From Pantoea sp. Nvir (lineage in GTDB: Bacteria > Pseudomonadota > Gammaproteobacteria > Enterobacterales > Enterobacteriaceae), in assembly GCF_009829915.1 (NCBI RefSeq), contig NZ_SZZW01000002.1:1-64000 (forward strand): a stretch of DNA of 64,000 nt. Direction: 5' to 3'. Each line of letters begins with the position of its first letter. Position 1 is the first letter of the stretch. The notes under the pieces were generated by a model that was not told the DNA's origin, searched no databases, and saw only the letters and a list, made by a program, of their open reading frames with translations. Shown piece by piece: positions 32,877 through 43,208 of the stretch. Both the position numbers and the translations under genes were made by a program.

Positions 32877-33307
32877 CCTTAACAGCGTCAAAATTCACAA
32901 TGCTGCTAATACTAGTAATTTTCATACTTATTCGTTTTTGTCACCATTCAATCAATGAATGGTAACGATTAATGAATAAAGCAGTACGGGGGGTGGATTG
33001 ACAGATTATTAGTATTATTTAGTCGCCTCGTTAAGAGTCACCATAGATATTTAAGATATCTGTCGGTAGCAGAGAGATATTGTGTCTTAATACAGATATT
33101 TTTTAATTATAAATAATTTTTTTTAAAAACAGTCAGTGAATATTTCCTGATCTTATTATCTTTGCATGTATTTTAACAGTTAAAATAGATTAGTGATCTT
33201 TGTGGTGAAATGCAACTTTCTCGTCTAGGCTGAATAACAATATTCAGATGTTATTTTTTCTGAAAAATATTGGTTATTCAAGGTTGTCTATTGTGAGGAG
33301 AACCATT
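32877..33307. other. Intergenic stretch before the unknown membrane protein gene
   Basis: About 430 AT-rich bases with no recognisable gene. It ends in a clear Shine-Dalgarno sequence (GAGGAG, 33295-33300) for the next gene and probably holds its promoter. Confidence 0.55.
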
Positions 33308-34303
33308 ATGCATCAAACTCGGGTTGATAATAGTACAACAGAAACCATAGCGGAAACGTACGCTGGATTAGCGGTGAGACGTATTTCTTGGAGTGCGATC
33401 TTTGCAGGCGTAATTAGTGTGCTCATTGTACATATTTTACTTACCTTGCTTGGTACCGCGATTGGGGCGGCCACAGTTGATCCGCAGCAAGAACAAAATC
33501 CACTACAACATCTTGGCACCGGAGCTCTGATCTGGACCGGACTAAGTATGTTAATTTCTATGGCAGTGGGTAGCTATTTAGCGGGATGTTTAGCACAGCG
33601 GCAAGGTGCTCTACATGGTTTACTCATGTTCGGAGTCAGCACTTTGTTAACTATCTGGTTGACAGTTTCTTTGGCGAGTAATTTAATCGGAGGCGCATTT
33701 AATATTATTGGTACAGGTTTCCAAGCAATCGGTAGTAGTATTTCTACAGCTGTACCAATGGTGACTAATTATGCAAAACAAAAGTTGTACGACAATAATA
33801 TAAATCTTGATAACCTGCAACATGAATTGACTACCATGCTACATCAAACAGGTACATCGGAATTACAGCAAGAAAATGTACAGCAGAGTATAGGTAATGA
33901 AAAAAATAATAAGGAAAATAACTCAAAAAACGCTGATAACGATATTACGAGTTGGGTGCGTGGAGTACTGAATCTTCATTCCGATACTTTGCAGGTAGTG
34001 AATCGCGATGCACTAAAAAACATTATTAAAGCGCATACTAGTAAAAGCGATCAGGAAGTAGAAAAGATCGTCAATCAAACTGAACAGAGCTATCAGCAAG
34101 CGGTACAGCAGTATCGACAGCTGAAACAGCAGGCAGAGCAAAAAGCGCGTGAAGCAGCACAACAGGCAGCGGAGGTAACTGCAAAGGCAAGTTGGTATAT
34201 CTTCTTTATGCTGTTGATTGAAGCAGTGTTAGCGGCGGTCATGGGACGTATTGGTCTTCGTACTCAATATTGTGTTAGTTTCTTGAGTCACGAACGACGC
34301 TAA
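33308..34303 (+). CDS. Conserved membrane protein of unknown function
   Basis: I do not recognise a named gene. The 331-residue product starts at ATG 33308, seven bases after GAGGAG. Residues 28-54, 72-95 and about 100-124 look like three membrane helices rich in Gly and Ala. A soluble part at 125-290 is Gln-, Asn- and Glu-rich. Its end (about 242-292) is a likely coiled coil of Q, E, K and A with a repeated QQAEQKAREAAQQAAE pattern. A fourth helix is at 296-313. The pattern RRISWSAIFAGV and the GTAIGA/GALHG segments resemble uncharacterised proteobacterial membrane proteins. E. coli K-12 has nothing similar between hcaT and suhB. Coding composition looks like its neighbours, so it is probably under selection. 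Confidence 0.8.
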   Translation: MHQTRVDNSTTETIAETYAGLAVRRISWSAIFAGVISVLIVHILLTLLGTAIGAATVDPQQEQNPLQHLGTGALIWTGLSMLISMAVGSYLAGCLAQRQGALHGLLMFGVSTLLTIWLTVSLASNLIGGAFNIIGTGFQAIGSSISTAVPMVTNYAKQKLYDNNINLDNLQHELTTMLHQTGTSELQQENVQQSIGNEKNNKENNSKNADNDITSWVRGVLNLHSDTLQVVNRDALKNIIKAHTSKSDQEVEKIVNQTEQSYQQAVQQYRQLKQQAEQKAREAAQQAAEVTAKASWYIFFMLLIEAVLAAVMGRIGLRTQYCVSFLSHERR

Positions 34304-34521
34304 AAAATGAGAAAGTCGATACAAGATATCTAAAATGATGAAAAAGCTAAGATGCGCGTGAGAGGTGAATATAAAACAAAGGTATTTTTATACCATGGAA
34401 GGAAGCTCGGATCAAATGATAAGGAGTGATTTGAGCGGTTTTATGCTTGATTCTTTTCTGCGGCATCTTAGCATTTATTTATTTAAGTACGTATCCTTGT
34501 CCTTCTGTCCTTTTCTCATAA

Positions 34522-35313
34522 TTAGAGTTTAAGTCTCTCACTTAGCTCATCGCGTATGCTGAAAAGCATCGATTTGACTACACGCGGGTTGCCTGCTACG
34601 ATGTTACCGGAACTTATAAAATCATGACCACCGGTAAAATCTGTCACAAGACCACCTGCTTCACGTACTAGTAGTTCACCAGCAGTAAAATTCCATGGCT
34701 TTAAGGCAATTTCAAAATAACCATCTGTGCGACCTGCGGCAACATATGCTAGATCTAGCGCGGCTGATCCACTATATCGAAAATCCGCATATTGCATAAA
34801 TAATTTAGCTAACGCATTTATATAAGCCGGAGCGTGCTGCTTAGATTTACATGGAAACCCCGTTGACAGGATGGCGCCTACTAAATTACGTGTAGTACTT
34901 CCGCGCAGACGGTAACCGTTAAGTTGTGTGCCTTGGCCTCTAACCGCGGTAAAAAGTTCATTACGCATCGGATCGTAAACGACTGCTACTGTAGTGTGTC
35001 CTTTAGTGCGAACTGCAATAGAAACGGAGAAATGCGGGAGACGTTTGATAAAATTAATAGTCCCATCCAGTGGGTCTATTATCCATTGAATGTCCTTATC
35101 CTCTCCTGCTATTTTGCCACTTTCTTTAGAAAAGATAGAGTGTTGTGGGTAAGATTTTTGAATTACTTCAATAATCAGCCGCTCTGAATCTCGGTCAATA
35201 TTGTTAATGCTTTTTTGGCTGGTTTCAACCGAGCCTGGAATTTCATAATTTCTGGCAATGAAGTTTCCTGCCTTGCGTGCAGCGCGCACGGCAATGTTGA
35301 GCATGGGATGCAT
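34522..35313 (-). CDS. suhB: SuhB, inositol monophosphatase-family protein with altered active site
   Basis: SuhB of E. coli is an inositol monophosphatase and also a Nus factor in the rRNA antitermination complex. The 263-residue protein follows E. coli (267) closely, including MHPMLNIAVRAARKAGN and RTDGYFEIALKPW. A four-residue deletion occurs before D40. DPLDGT (D80, D83) is kept, but the metal ligand matching E. coli Glu67 is K63 (codon 35125-35127) and the ligand matching Asp212 is N208 (codon 34690-34692, PWNFTAGE). Arg184 is replaced by Y180. Phosphatase activity is therefore doubtful, while the fold is intact. I infer that the RNA polymerase or ribosome-assembly role is what is kept. 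Confidence 0.93.
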   Translation of the reverse strand: MHPMLNIAVRAARKAGNFIARNYEIPGSVETSQKSINNIDRDSERLIIEVIQKSYPQHSIFSKESGKIAGEDKDIQWIIDPLDGTINFIKRLPHFSVSIAVRTKGHTTVAVVYDPMRNELFTAVRGQGTQLNGYRLRGSTTRNLVGAILSTGFPCKSKQHAPAYINALAKLFMQYADFRYSGSAALDLAYVAAGRTDGYFEIALKPWNFTAGELLVREAGGLVTDFTGGHDFISSGNIVAGNPRVVKSMLFSIRDELSERLKL

Positions 35314-35434
35314 GGTCTATCTCTTACAAATATTAAAGAACGCTAAAAAACGGCGCGCAGTGTAGCAGTGCATGCTTTAAATGTCTCGACTTATGTTAGC
35401 ATAAGACCCATCTTTCTCTCACTAATGCTAATGT

Positions 35435-36163
35435 ATGCTACAGAACATTCGGATCGTGCTAGTGGAAACCTCTCATACCGGTAACATAGGTGCGGTAGCT
35501 CGTGCTATGAAAACTATGGGTTTAAGTAAATTTTATCTAGTTAATCCATTGGTAAAACCTGATTCAAGGGCAATGTCGCTAGCGGCAGGGGCTAGTGACA
35601 TACTCAATGATGTAAACATCGTTCAGTCTTTTAACGATGCTATTGAGGACTGTAGTCTAGTAATCGGTACTAGCAACCGTTCACGTTCGCTACCTTGGCC
35701 AAGTTTAGACGCACGCGAATGTGGTGTGAAAAGTGTAGAAGAATGTCAAAACGGGCGAATTGCTCTGGTATTTGGCCGTGAACGGATAGGTCTGACCAAT
35801 AAAGAGTTACAACAGTGTCACTATCAAGTCGCAATTCAAGCTAATTCAGAGTACAGCTCGCTTAATCTGGCAATGGCTGTACAAATCATTGCCTACGAAG
35901 TTCGTATGGCGTGGTTAAAAGAGCAGAAAAAAGCACAGTGCTCTGTGCCGGTTCATGTCAAATCGTCTTACCCATCGGTAAAAGATTTGGAACTCTTCTA
36001 TCAGCACCTGGAGCAAATCCTTCTTCATAGCGGTTTTATTCGTAAAGGTAATCCAGGAAAAGTGATGAGCAAGCTGCGCCGCCTCTATGCACGAGCTCGT
36101 CCGGAACGTGATGAGCTGAATATTCTGCGTGGGATGCTTGCCTCATTTGAGGATACTAAATAA
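35435..36163 (+). CDS. trmJ: tRNA (cytidine/uridine-2'-O-)-methyltransferase TrmJ
   Basis: TrmJ is a SPOUT-family enzyme that methylates the ribose of nucleotide 32 in several tRNAs. The 242-residue protein (246 in E. coli) begins [20 protein letters not shown] as in E. coli. The trefoil-knot SAM site is seen in [18 protein letters not shown] and the [18 protein letters not shown] block. The C-terminal [21 protein letters not shown] is also kept. It is divergent from suhB and precedes the iscR remnant, the same order as in E. coli. Confidence 0.96.
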   Translation: MLQNIRIVLVETSHTGNIGAVARAMKTMGLSKFYLVNPLVKPDSRAMSLAAGASDILNDVNIVQSFNDAIEDCSLVIGTSNRSRSLPWPSLDARECGVKSVEECQNGRIALVFGRERIGLTNKELQQCHYQVAIQANSEYSSLNLAMAVQIIAYEVRMAWLKEQKKAQCSVPVHVKSSYPSVKDLELFYQHLEQILLHSGFIRKGNPGKVMSKLRRLYARARPERDELNILRGMLASFEDTK

Positions 36164-36292
36164 GTAATTGAGTAGAATACTCAACTAATAGTTGAATAAC
36201 ATATTCAGCAATAGAGGATTTCAGTTATCTGTTATTTTGTTATTAACTCTTTGATAATAGGACTCTATTAAATTAAGAGAAGTATCATGTTA

Positions 36293-36720
36293 TGAGACTG
36301 ACATTAAACGGATGTTACGCCGTTACTGCTATGTTGCACATTGCCTTGTATTCTCATGAAGGACCTGTTTCGCTGGCTGCTATTTCCGAGCATCAACATC
36401 TCTTTCGCTTTCCTGTGTAGATCAGTTAGTTAAGCAGTTACGTAAGCATGGATTGGTGATTAAAGTACGTAGCCATGGTGGGGTCTACCTGTTAAGCGAA
36501 AAGTCTGGTTCCGTTGCGGTGAATGAAGTTATTACCACAGTCAATGAATCAGTTGATGATACTAAATGCCGGGGTGAAAAAGGATGCCAATCTGGGACAC
36601 TTTTCCTAACACATGTTTTGTGGTGTGATTTCACCGTGTGTATTAGCGAGGTTTTAAACAACATTACAGTCGCTGAATTAGTGAATAATCAGCAGATCCT
36701 GTATGTAGCCTACCGTTAAA
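36293..36720 (+). pseudogene. iscR: iscR relic (iron-sulfur cluster regulator)
   Basis: From ATG 36293 the frame reads [19 protein letters not shown], matching IscR MRLTSKGRYAVTAMLDVAL, up to about 36390. A frameshift there is followed by [16 protein letters not shown], matching LSYLEQLFSRLRKNGL in the winged helix. The second frame then continues to a normal-looking TAA at 36718-36720. Of the cluster cysteines, TKCRGEKGC keeps the equivalents of C92 and C98, but C104 is lost (LFLTH for CLTH). IscR represses the isc operon when it carries a 2Fe-2S cluster. Both frameshift and lost ligand indicate a dead gene, though decay is recent. Confidence 0.87.
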
Positions 36721-36872
36721 AATCCCAGAAAAATGATCATTTTTAAAACAAGCACTTTCAGAAAATTCACGTTAACATTAGTGCTTACTAATCCTAGACT
36801 CGGCTCTGATATTAACACATTCAGGATCGAATCTATATGACTTATATTTTTATTTCATAGAGCTTTAGCATA

Positions 36873-38039
36873 ATGAAACTACCTATTTACCTTGATTATG
36901 CAGCAACAACGCCAGTCGATTCGCGTGTAGCTAATAAAATGATGCAGTTCCTGACATTAGACGGTACCTTTGGTAATCCTGCTTCACGTTCGCACCGTTT
37001 TGGCTGGCAAGCAGAAGAAGCGGTCGATATCGCACGCAATCAAGTGGCTCAATTGGTTAATGCCGATCCACGTGAAATTATCTTCACTTCCGGCACTACT
37101 GAATCTGATAACCTCGCTCTAAAAGGAACTGCGTACGCAAAGCGAAAATACGGCAACCATATTATCACTAGCCAGACTGAACATAAAGCAGTACTTGATA
37201 GCTGTAAACAACTAGAAAAAGAAGGTTTTATAGTTACTTATCTAGCACCATCGGCTAATGGTGTTATTACGCTGGATACCGTCCATGACGCGTTGTGTAA
37301 CGACACAATACTTGTATCTCTAATGCATGTTAATAATGAAATTGGTGTGATTCAGGATATATCTGGTATCGGTGAACTTTGTCGCGTGCGTGATATTTTA
37401 TTCCACGTCGATGCTGCACAAAGCATCGGTAAATTGTCAATCGATCTAAGCAAACTAAAGATCGATCTGATGTCTTTTTCCGCTCATAAGATCTACGGCC
37501 CGAAAGGGATCGGCGCGCTTTATGTACGCCGTAATCCAAAAGTACAAATTGATGCTCAGATACATGGCGGCGGTCACGAGAGATGCATGCGAGCCGGTAC
37601 TTTACCAGTGCATCAAATTGTCGGTATGGGTGAAGCTTTCCGTATTGCTAAAGAAGTGAGCAAAAAAGAGGCAGCATGGTTAGCAATGCTACGTGCAAAG
37701 CTATGGCACGGGCTAAGTGCGCTGGATGGAGTACAGATTAACGGTGACCTTACCCGAAGTGTGCCCAATATTCTCAATGTTAGTTTTGCTGGAACTGACG
37801 GAGAAGAGCTTCTAATGGCATTAAAAGATCTGGCACTCTCCTCTGGTTCGGCGTGCACTTCTGCGAGTGTGGAACCCTCTTACGTATTGCGTGCTATTGG
37901 GTTAGATGACACAGTGGCGCATAGTTCACTACGTTTTTCATTGGGCCGTTTTACCACTGAAGAAGAGATTGAATACGCTATTGCGCTAGTAAGAAAGATG
38001 GTGACCAAGCTTCGTATGTCTGTGTCTGATTCATGTTAA
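36873..38039 (+). CDS. iscS: Cysteine desulfurase IscS, C-terminally shortened
   Basis: IscS takes sulfur from cysteine, with PLP, and hands it to partners for iron-sulfur clusters, thiolated tRNA and thiamine. Catalytic parts are intact: the PLP lysine in [12 protein letters not shown], the histidine in TEHKAVLD, and the persulfide cysteine in [11 protein letters not shown]. The protein is 388 residues against 404 in E. coli. The last part diverges after about KMVTKLR and lacks the conserved tail ending in WAHH. That tail belongs to the IscU-binding region. iscU, iscA, hscB, hscA and fdx are not recognisable downstream. I infer that it now mainly feeds tRNA thiolation or another scaffold system. 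Confidence 0.94.
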   Translation: MKLPIYLDYAATTPVDSRVANKMMQFLTLDGTFGNPASRSHRFGWQAEEAVDIARNQVAQLVNADPREIIFTSGTTESDNLALKGTAYAKRKYGNHIITSQTEHKAVLDSCKQLEKEGFIVTYLAPSANGVITLDTVHDALCNDTILVSLMHVNNEIGVIQDISGIGELCRVRDILFHVDAAQSIGKLSIDLSKLKIDLMSFSAHKIYGPKGIGALYVRRNPKVQIDAQIHGGGHERCMRAGTLPVHQIVGMGEAFRIAKEVSKKEAAWLAMLRAKLWHGLSALDGVQINGDLTRSVPNILNVSFAGTDGEELLMALKDLALSSGSACTSASVEPSYVLRAIGLDDTVAHSSLRFSLGRFTTEEEIEYAIALVRKMVTKLRMSVSDSC

Positions 38040-39938
38040 TCCCTACACTATATTAAATAGGTAAAAAAATAAAAAAAAGATGCACATCACTCATCTAATA
38101 AAAAACAACCTTTTTAAAACTATTATCTTAACTAGTAATTAATATGCTGCACACGTCCATCTGGAGCGCGGTGTTACACTTTTATGCGTTTTATCATGGT
38201 GATGCGCAACTGTGCATTCATAGCAATAAGCATCTGATGATTTACAACGATGGCATTCATTGTCTTCTCTGTACCGCGTGCTTGGTATGTGCTGCGCGCG
38301 TTTATGGTGGAACAAGTGAAGTGTCCATCCTAGTCTGCGGTTTTTAGGGCTAGAAAATTGTCTGCATACTGCTATCAACTTTGCTATTCACCCTGCTAAA
38401 AGATAAGTTTGGAAGATATTCGATAATATATATGTGAAGTATCTATAATCAATATGACATTTATCAGTCATAAGGATGGTACTCCAAGTCATTGATGTAC
38501 AGGTGGTGAAACGTTTTAAAGCTGGAGTATATGAACCGTCTCTAAGACTACATCGTGGTCATATTCTATGTGGCTGCCACGGACCATGGTAAGGTTTAGT
38601 GGTTAATAGAAACAAAATCACATGGTACATTATATGTCATCTTTGCAAAAGTTGGCGTGAATCTGAAAGAGACGGTAGTAAAGTGTGCTGCAGATTAAGC
38701 GTAAACGTAATAGCCACAGCAATGATTATAGAGTTGAAAGGATCCGGAGTCGTGAACATCACACTTTATGACAGTTCATGAAGAGAATATAGAGTAGAAT
38801 TATCTACTTCTCAAGAAGCAAAAGGTGCGGTGAGTGACTCTATCAAATCCAGATAATATGCACATTGCTTGTAAAACCGAAGGGAACAATACACCTGACC
38901 TACAAAGGTTTTTACCTAAAAATTTATAAACAGCCACTCTTCTCTTAGTCGTGAAGATAGGAACGGATATCCCAAGATAATGCAATTATGCTATTGCTCA
39001 GAAGTTGGTAGCATTTCTATATTAATATATGATTTATACATATTATACAAACAAGTATAATGAGTCAATTATACAGTTGAGGAACATCATGTAACAAAAA
39101 CAGCGAGGGTATGCTATCTGTCATACACTTGAGGTAATGCTATAAAAGTATAGATTTTTACTTTATTTTTTAGACGTGCAGTCTTGAGTAATATGGTATA
39201 GTGCTTTACCATGCCAGACTAAATCTAGCTTGACAAGCCTGAATTGTAGTGGACTATAGCTAAGACTGTGACTACAGTCAGCGCGCTAAAGTAAATCATA
39301 AACTGCAACAAGTCATTTAGTGGATTATCCGTTTAACAGTGAATACCGCGCGGTCTGAGTGTCGTACTATTAGTGTACTTGGAACATTTGCTAATAGCTA
39401 AGAGGGGGGGCTAGTCAATGGCTACTAGCGATAAAAACTATACCAACATCGCTAAAATTAGGCGACGAATTTATCACCATATCGCTTATAGTGTTAGCGA
39501 TGTACATTAAGATAATGTATTAAGTTTTATGGTGATGTTGCTATATGGCATGAATAGATCATGTTTAATCTGAATGCGTTTCCAAGAGTATTTTTTATTG
39601 GTTTTTAAATTGTACTTCAATTGTACTTTATTAGTAAAGTACACGGTGACAAGAGCAGTATATAGCTCGGGATTTATAGATAACGATACCCGTCATTTCT
39701 ATAGTAATGGATAAAACAGGTAAGTTGATTATACCTCCTTGTATTCGTAAATGTTAATAATAAACATATTTACCGTATTTGCTTAGTTGCAACACCCTGA
39801 CAAATATTAATAATTTATAATTATCCATATAATGGGGCAATAGAACATAAGCAAATACTTGTCTATATCCACATAACTGGCGCGTTTTTACCAGAAGCAT
39901 GTTCCCAGTTTTTTTGAATACTAGAAACAGAGGTCAAG
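38040..39938. other. Gene-free decayed stretch, former isc-hsc region
   Basis: In E. coli iscU, iscA, hscB, hscA, fdx, iscX, pepB, sseB and sseA lie between iscS and ndk, with others. About 1.9 kb remains here and none is readable. A patch of higher GC at about 38145-38345 has short open frames on both strands, including a minus-strand Cys/His-rich one, and may be an unidentified relic. The rest is AT-rich. The promoter of ndk must lie near the right end. Confidence 0.5.
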
Positions 39939-40370
39939 ATGGCAATCGAATATACCTTTTCCATCATTAAACCAAACGCTGTTGCTAAAAATTTAATTGG
40001 TGCCATCTATGGCCGTTTTGAGAGCGCAGGTTTTCAAATCATTGGTACTAAAATGCTTCAAATGAACAAGACTCAGGCTGAAGGTTTCTACGCTGAGCAC
40101 CAAGGTAAGCCATTCTTCAATGTCTTAATTGAGTTCATGACATCCGGTCCCGTTGTCGCATCTGTGTTAGCAGGGAAAAACTGCGTTCAGCGTTATCGTG
40201 ACTTGATGGGCGCAACTAATCCAGCAAATGCACTAGCTGGTACTTTGCGCGCTGATTACTCTGACAGCTACACCGAAAATGCTACTCACGGCTCTGATTC
40301 TGCTGAGTCTGCCTCTCGTGAAATTGCCTATTTCTTCAGTAAAAATGAGATATGCCCACGTACACGCTGA
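39939..40370 (+). CDS. ndk: Nucleoside diphosphate kinase
   Basis: Ndk transfers phosphate from ATP to other (deoxy)nucleoside diphosphates. The 143 residues match E. coli in length. The active-site histidine H117 lies in [11 protein letters not shown]. The N-terminal [13 protein letters not shown] with K12 and the [19 protein letters not shown] segment are complete. A GAGG site precedes the ATG. E. coli has pbpC downstream; here only about 175 bases separate ndk from rlmN, so pbpC was lost without trace. Confidence 0.98.
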   Translation: MAIEYTFSIIKPNAVAKNLIGAIYGRFESAGFQIIGTKMLQMNKTQAEGFYAEHQGKPFFNVLIEFMTSGPVVASVLAGKNCVQRYRDLMGATNPANALAGTLRADYSDSYTENATHGSDSAESASREIAYFFSKNEICPRTR

Positions 40371-40545
40371 CGACTGCTACAGGGTGTCCTTTATAAATTT
40401 TCGTAAAATATTGTTTTCTAACATTTCATTACAGCTATTAGACAATGTCGCATCTTCGGTAGTCTTAGCTCAAAGCTTAGAAAATGTTTTCTTCTCCGTC
40501 CTTAAATTAGCGGTCTAAGGTGTAATAACAAAACCAGAGAAAATT

Positions 40546-41685
40546 ATGTTCGAACAGATGGTGAGACCATTGTCCACTTTTCCCGTGTTAGATACCCAAA
40601 TAAGTAAAAAAATTAATCTACTGGATCTTACCCGTCAGCAGATGCGTAAATTCTTTATCTCCATGGGAGAAAAACAGTTTCGTGCAGATCAGGTGATGAA
40701 GTGGATATACCGTCACTTCTGCCGTGATTTCAAGAAGATGACCAATCTTAATAAAGTATTACGCGATAAATTGTGCCAATATTCTGAAATTAGTGTACCG
40801 GAAATAGTGGAAGAGATGCATTCTAGAGACGGCACCATCAAGTGGATGATCCGTGTCGGCGATCAGTCAGTAGAGACGGTTTATATTCCTGAGGACGATC
40901 GTGCTACGATTTGCGTCTCGTCACAAGTCGGTTGTGCTTTGGAGTGTAAATTTTGCTCAACGGGACAGCAAGGCTTTAATCGTAATTTACGCGTCTCTGA
41001 GATCATTGGACAAGTATGGTGTGCAGCAAAAATTATTCGTGACACTAAAGTATTGGATCAGCGTCCCATCACTAATGTGGTAATGATGGGTATGGGAGAA
41101 CCGTTGCTTAATCTAAACAACGTTGTAGCAGCTATGGAAATCATGTTAGATGAGTTTGGTTTCGGGTTCTCAAAACGCCGCGTCACGCTTTCCACATCAG
41201 GAGTTGTACCAGCTCTAGATAAGCTGGGCGATATGATCGACGTTGTGCTAGCGATTTCGCTACATGCACCGAATGATAAACTACGCACTGATATCATGCC
41301 GATTAATAAGAAATACAATATCCAAACGTGCCTTGTTGCAGTGAAACGCTATTTGGCTAAATCAAATGCCAATAAAGGTCGGGTCACAATTGAATATGTG
41401 ATGCTGGATAACGTTAACGACAGCACCGAGGATGCCCATGAGCTAGCAGCTCTACTGAAGAATACTCCAAGCAAAATTAATTTGATTCCATGGAATCCTT
41501 TCCCGGGAGCACCTTATGGACGTAGCTCCAATAGTCGTGTAGACCGCTTTGCTAAGATATTGATAGAATATGGTTTTACCACTATTGTACGTAAAACTCG
41601 TGGTGATGATATTGATGCGGCCTGCGGTCAGCTCATTGGCGATGTTGTTAATATTACCAAACGTAATATGCGTAAAAAATGGTGA
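40546..41685 (+). CDS. rlmN: Dual-specificity RNA methyltransferase RlmN
   Basis: RlmN is a radical-SAM enzyme that methylates C2 of A2503 in 23S rRNA and A37 in some tRNAs. The 379-residue protein has the cluster cysteines C130, C134 and C137 in GCALECKFC. The second catalytic cysteine lies in [11 protein letters not shown]. Conserved blocks [17 protein letters not shown] and [17 protein letters not shown] are intact. The C-terminal tail is slightly shorter than E. coli (384). The start aligns roughly with the family but the first 20 residues are variable. It needs an iron-sulfur cluster although isc assembly genes are missing here. Confidence 0.97.
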   Translation: MFEQMVRPLSTFPVLDTQISKKINLLDLTRQQMRKFFISMGEKQFRADQVMKWIYRHFCRDFKKMTNLNKVLRDKLCQYSEISVPEIVEEMHSRDGTIKWMIRVGDQSVETVYIPEDDRATICVSSQVGCALECKFCSTGQQGFNRNLRVSEIIGQVWCAAKIIRDTKVLDQRPITNVVMMGMGEPLLNLNNVVAAMEIMLDEFGFGFSKRRVTLSTSGVVPALDKLGDMIDVVLAISLHAPNDKLRTDIMPINKKYNIQTCLVAVKRYLAKSNANKGRVTIEYVMLDNVNDSTEDAHELAALLKNTPSKINLIPWNPFPGAPYGRSSNSRVDRFAKILIEYGFTTIVRKTRGDDIDAACGQLIGDVVNITKRNMRKKW

Positions 41686-42226
41686 GCGAACTCATGTCGC
41701 ATACAGATTGTGCATCTTCATCTCTCAAGAGAGAAATAATGTTAAAAGATGATCAGACAACTCACTGAGTTAGAGTGTCGTAATCAAGTGTGTCCATTAT
41801 TCCCTACATTTAGGTATGAATAAATGCACGAAGAGTATCAACCGTTGAAGAACGTGATGGATATATCGTGGGCGAGACTCTCAAATCTTATGTTTAGTGG
41901 GGAATTATCTAGATCATTGTTATATTCAGGTAGATGACACACTAGACGAGTCAGTGAAACTGAGTCGAGTGCTTAATTACGAATCCCGTGAAGAAAGTGC
42001 ATAGCTTGATACAGCGCAAAAAATCACATTTGTACAATTCGGAGCATAATTTTGGTTTTTAATAGAGCTTTATATTTATAGAAAATTTCTATCTGCTAAG
42101 GCTCGTCGTTTAAAGTTAAAATATGTTTTGTGCGGGAAAGGAAAATCTGCTGATGCCATATGTTATGACTACTGATAGTTGGTGCGAAATTTCCATAATC
42201 GATACAATACTAGCGTTATTTAGCTA
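41686..42226. other. Gene-free stretch, former pilW position
   Basis: E. coli has pilW (a TPR lipoprotein, yfgL-side neighbour) between rlmN and rodZ. The 540 bases here have stops in all frames and show no readable PilW. The promoter for rodZ-ispG presumably lies at the right end. Confidence 0.5.
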
Positions 42227-43171
42227 ATGAATATTGAAATTACTCAAGACAATTCTGTAGTAAATTCCACAGGCGAGCGTCTGCGTTTGGCTCGTGAGAA
42301 AATGGGACTGACGCAGCAAAATGTAGCTGAGCGCCTGTGTTTGAAAATTTCGACCATACGAGATATAGAAGAAAACAAATCACCTGCTGATCTAGCTGCA
42401 ACTTTTTTGCGTGGATATATTCGTTCTTATGCGCGTCTTGTTCACATTTCTGAAGAGGAACTGCTACCTATGATGGCGAAACAACCAGCACGCACCGTGA
42501 AAATCGAGCCTATGCAGAATCTCTCATTTGGGAAGTGTAATAAAAAACGTGAAGGCTGGCTGATGATTTTCACTTGGCTGTTGCTATTAATGGTAGTTAG
42601 CCTAACTTGCGTGTGGTGGTGGCAAAATCACAAAGCTTCCCAAGCCGATCTGGTATCCATGGTCGATCAAAGCAGCAGTAGTAGAAAAAACAGTCAGTCA
42701 ATCCCGCTTACTCTCGATGGTAGTGGCAATAGTACTAGAGATAACATAGCAAAGTCTTTAAAGCAGAATAAAATAAAAGATGTAGTGGTGCCAACTGCAA
42801 CATCAGCGACTAACATTATCGCCCCGTCTATCAATCAAGCTCTAGTTGACAATGCGGCAAATACGCCATTAACCGGTCACCAACTGCTCACTAATGCTCA
42901 CACTATCATTGATACAGATATCGATTATAATCACGTTGTGATGGGTTTTAAAGCCGATTGCTGGGTAGAGGTTATTGATGCCACCAGTAAGAAACTATTT
43001 AGCGGAATGCAACGTAATGGTGATAGACTCAATCTTTCTGGAATTGCACCTTATCGCCTGATAATTGGTGTACCCTCAGCAGTACAGATTCAATATCAGA
43101 AAAAAATGGTTAATTTAAGTCGTTTTGTTCAGAAAAAACAGGTTGCTCGCCTGACACTAGGTGTGCAATGA
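42227..43171 (+). CDS. rodZ: Cytoskeleton protein RodZ
   Basis: RodZ is a bitopic inner-membrane protein that links MreB filaments to the cell-wall elongation machinery. The 314-residue product (337 in E. coli) has an N-terminal helix-turn-helix domain (residues 16-72, GERLRLAREKMGLTQQNVAERL). A membrane segment at about 111-132 and a low-complexity Ser/Thr/Asn linker follow. A C-terminal beta domain (CWVEVIDATSKKLFSG, then GIAPYRLIIG) completes it. The linker is shorter than in E. coli. ispG follows closely on the same strand. Whether MreB is still present cannot be judged here. Confidence 0.95.
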   Translation: MNIEITQDNSVVNSTGERLRLAREKMGLTQQNVAERLCLKISTIRDIEENKSPADLAATFLRGYIRSYARLVHISEEELLPMMAKQPARTVKIEPMQNLSFGKCNKKREGWLMIFTWLLLLMVVSLTCVWWWQNHKASQADLVSMVDQSSSSRKNSQSIPLTLDGSGNSTRDNIAKSLKQNKIKDVVVPTATSATNIIAPSINQALVDNAANTPLTGHQLLTNAHTIIDTDIDYNHVVMGFKADCWVEVIDATSKKLFSGMQRNGDRLNLSGIAPYRLIIGVPSAVQIQYQKKMVNLSRFVQKKQVARLTLGVQ

Positions 43172-43208
43172 GCTGTGTAGTGACTCAGAGTAATTGTGGA
43201 GAAAGAAA

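Noticed and set aside
40279-40518. 79-aa frame overlapping the ndk 3' end
   Set aside because: Most of it is the ndk sequence in another frame; the remainder has no similarity to any known protein, including PbpC.
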